Source: Otis tarda (lineage: Eukaryota; Chordata; Aves; Otidiformes; Otididae). Taken from it: DNA of 64,000 nt. Position 1 is the stretch's first letter. Every line of letters starts with the position of its first letter. The position numbers and the translations under genes were made by a program. Under the pieces are notes generated by a model. The model had not been told where the DNA came from and searched no databases. It saw only the letters and a list, made by a program, of their open reading frames with translations. The stretch lies in contig CM048554.1 of assembly GCA_026413225.1 (NCBI GenBank), positions 74,516,463-74,580,462 of the forward strand, written 5' to 3'. Below are positions 61,688-64,000 of this stretch, one piece after another.

Positions 61688-64000
61688 ACTTTTGAGGAAT
61701 ATGGTAATTTATGAGGGACCAGCATTTGGAAACAAAAGCCAGCAGTGGCATTAGAGGGTCAAGAATAGTTTCCTCATGAGAGATGGAGATGTTGACACCA
61801 TCGGTCTTTTACCTTCAGTCAAGCTTATGAAAATAACTTTCACCAGGGAAGTTAAATGAAAAAAAAAAAGTATTTCTAGACTTCCTAATCATAGTTTGCC
61901 CCAATAGCCGAAGGACTGCTGTTGGTGTCACTGTATTTTCCAGTGTCTTTCTGTAAATATAGATGACTCTCCTTTTTATTGCACTTCCTATATGCAAGAA
62001 ATTGAGTGTAATGTGAAAGGAAAAATGATTAAGAGTAGTGAAAAGAAACACGTCAAAAAGAAGCTGTCTTTTCAAAGATCACTGGTTCTGATACACCCAC
62101 CTCTGTATATAGTTCCTAGGTGTCAGCACTATTAAAACCACCAAACAGTTGTTTAATCTATAACTTTGCACTTGAAAGAAAAGAAAAAAAAAACCGATCT
62201 TTTCTTTTAGAGTATGGAGGTAGCACTCTATTATGATAATACTGCTCAAAGAAAGACAATGTGGACCACCACCATCGGCAATACTGTACAAACTACTGCT
62301 TCCGGCCATTGTTTTTGTTGAAAACAATTTTATCTTAAATTCATTCTTGATCCTCTTTTTCACCTAATTTCTCCCATTTGAGCAAAGGAAAATGAACCAC
62401 CACCAAGAAAAAAAGAATAGCAACATTCTGTAATAAGAAATAATGATCCATGGGGAGAAACTCGGAATACCACAGTGCTCACAACCACTGACAAACATTT
62501 ACAACAGAATGGTTACTAACAAGCAGCATTTGGTATCTGAGCAGTCAAACAAGCTGCTTTTCATCCTATCAGGAAACAAAAAGTAAAAATTATTCCACAT
62601 ACACCATCACTCTGTGCATCTTAATTACTGAGTGACTACATCAGCTGAACCAGTCCTTTGTGGACAACTTTCAGATTTGCTCCATTTAGATGCATGCACT
62701 GACTTGATTACAGTAAGTGCCTCTTCAAAGAAAGAGGTGAAAACATTCACATTTTGGAGAACAATGTATTTCCCCAGCCACCTCTTCTACTTGTGCTTTT
62801 TCATCCTAGCGTTTTGGCTGAACTTTGAATGGTGGATATGTGCAAGATGTGCTTTCGTACAAAGTACTGTTGATATGACCTCAAATTCATTGTATTTTTT
62901 GCTTCTTGTTTTCATAAAACTCTATTTTTTTTTTTTTTTGGCTCTTTGCCGGACCTAAAGAGCCAGGAAATGGGAGTATCAAAGATCTGGCATTCCTTCT
63001 TGTGAAGGGAAGAGAATGCATTCTACCTAATTTTTCTGGCCACGACATTCTCTCCTCATTTTTCTACTACTTTTGTGCAGTACTATTATATCTCAGCCAT
63101 CCCCTTCAGACACCATTTGGTTCCTCTGTCTGTTTCTAATCACAGAATGATGAAGGCACGGTAGCACCTTCTTCTCCATCAGGTATGAATGCATGGTGTG
63201 AGTTTGGGTATGTGGCAGTGCTTTCAGTGTCCTGCAAGCGAGACCATGAACCAGTCTCACTTCTTTACAGGTGGGAGAATACTCCTTAAGTGCTCTGCTG
63301 AAGCACAACTCTCTTTTATTTCTCTAGCTTGTACTTTACAGAGCTCTTAAGATAAAACATCTCCTGCGAATGAGAGCCAGCTCTTGTTCTAACACCTCAT
63401 GAAGTTGTCCCTGCTTCTTTAAAGGTTTCACAAAGTCATTGCTACTGTTAAAAGCCCAACTATTTGAGATTTTCTAGCCTAAGGATAGATCATGCTCCCA
63501 TAGCTCCAGTCAATCAAATACATTGGAGACAGGTCTTTGCTAGGAGTAGAAGGCACATCAGTTAGGCTCCAGTAATGAGTTGCCCATGCAGATCAGCAGC
63601 TAAATATCTCATAAAGGACTGTAGCTACATCCAGCTGCTGCTCTTAAAAATGAAGCACAACTTCAGAGACAGTAACATTTTCTTTCAAGTTCGTACCTGA
63701 GGTCAATGATAATGCATACAGCACAGAGGTGGCCTGGACCACAGGGTCTCCAAACACAGCTGTTTAAAATATGGCAGGTGATTTTAATGTTTTTAGTCTC
63801 CATGTCTCTCAAGTCAGGTGGCTGGTTCCCAGATGAGATCAAAGCTAGCAAGGAAGGGATTAGTCATAAAGTCTGTGATGTGAATTCTTTTGAGGGCTGC
63901 ACTCTCTACTTTCTTTGCTCCTTTATGGCAGGCAAGGAATTGGAGTCAGCCAATGCAAAGCTCTCTTAAACTGTCACCTCTGGGACTTCATGAGGTAGCC
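61688..64000. other. Non-coding stretch to window end
   Basis: No gene or transposon was recognised. A T16 tract lies at 62924-62939. Frames at 62632-62958 (108 codons) and 63706-63969 (87 codons) are partly low-complexity and have no recognisable motif. Confidence 0.5.

Noticed and set aside
1..64000. tRNA, rRNA, spliceosomal RNA, mitochondrial insertions, LTR retrovirus copies, CRISPR arrays
   Set aside because: I searched by eye for their characteristic words (B-box of tRNA, U6 start, LTR and primer-binding patterns) and found none convincing. Diverged copies could be missed.

Overview
This window looks like nuclear DNA from a bird. It is AT-rich, poor in CpG, and almost all non-coding. 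The clearest diagnostic is several copies of the CR1 non-LTR retrotransposon. The 3' ends read as the reverse complement of the CR1 tail (the 'atcatagaatcatagaatgg...ggaagggacct' pattern), and the bodies still carry recognisable CR1 reverse-transcriptase and ORF1 remnants. No tRNA, rRNA, mitochondrial insertion, CRISPR array, bacterial operon or intact protein-coding gene was recognised. I cannot name a host gene; the window fits either a gene desert or long introns of a large gene.

Layout. 1-4.06 kb: AT-rich sequence with no recognised element and one weak exon-like block (1724-1799). 4.06-5.02 kb: a minus-strand CR1 in which a 3' piece lies next to an ORF1 (esterase-type) remnant with most of ORF2 missing. 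5.02-17.35 kb: mostly unique sequence with an ancient CR1 tail (8.66 kb), a 50-base T-rich tract (10.27 kb) and a speculative decayed coding-like tract on the minus strand (11.4-13.65 kb). 17.36-18.75 kb: the best-preserved CR1, 5' truncated, with the FADD reverse-transcriptase motif. 23.24-23.70 kb: a short CR1. 28.7-29.4 kb: a promoter or first-exon candidate with Oct-, SOX- and FOX-like sites, a CAGA-type repeat and a strong splice donor. 31.7-32.8 kb: a short CR1 tail next to a much older, sense-oriented CR1 of a type known from turtles and crocodilians. 35.30-35.37 kb: a compact exon-like block. 38.1-38.65 kb: a cluster of CR1 fragments, one with a tail-to-RT junction that implies an internal deletion. 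38.65-64 kb: about 25 kb with no recognised CR1, a 246-codon ORF of unknown status (47.4-48.1 kb) and an acceptor-plus-ORF block (61.5 kb).

Seven of the eight CR1 remnants lie on the minus strand. LINEs inside introns are usually antisense to the host gene, so this weakly suggests a plus-strand transcription unit across the window. The exon-like blocks at 1.7, 29.4, 35.3 and 61.5 kb are also on the plus strand. This is inference from a few elements. I found no clearly new biological system. The points most worth checking are the two CR1 copies with internal junctions, the decayed coding-like tract that ends near a poly(A)-like tract, and the candidate first exon at 29 kb.
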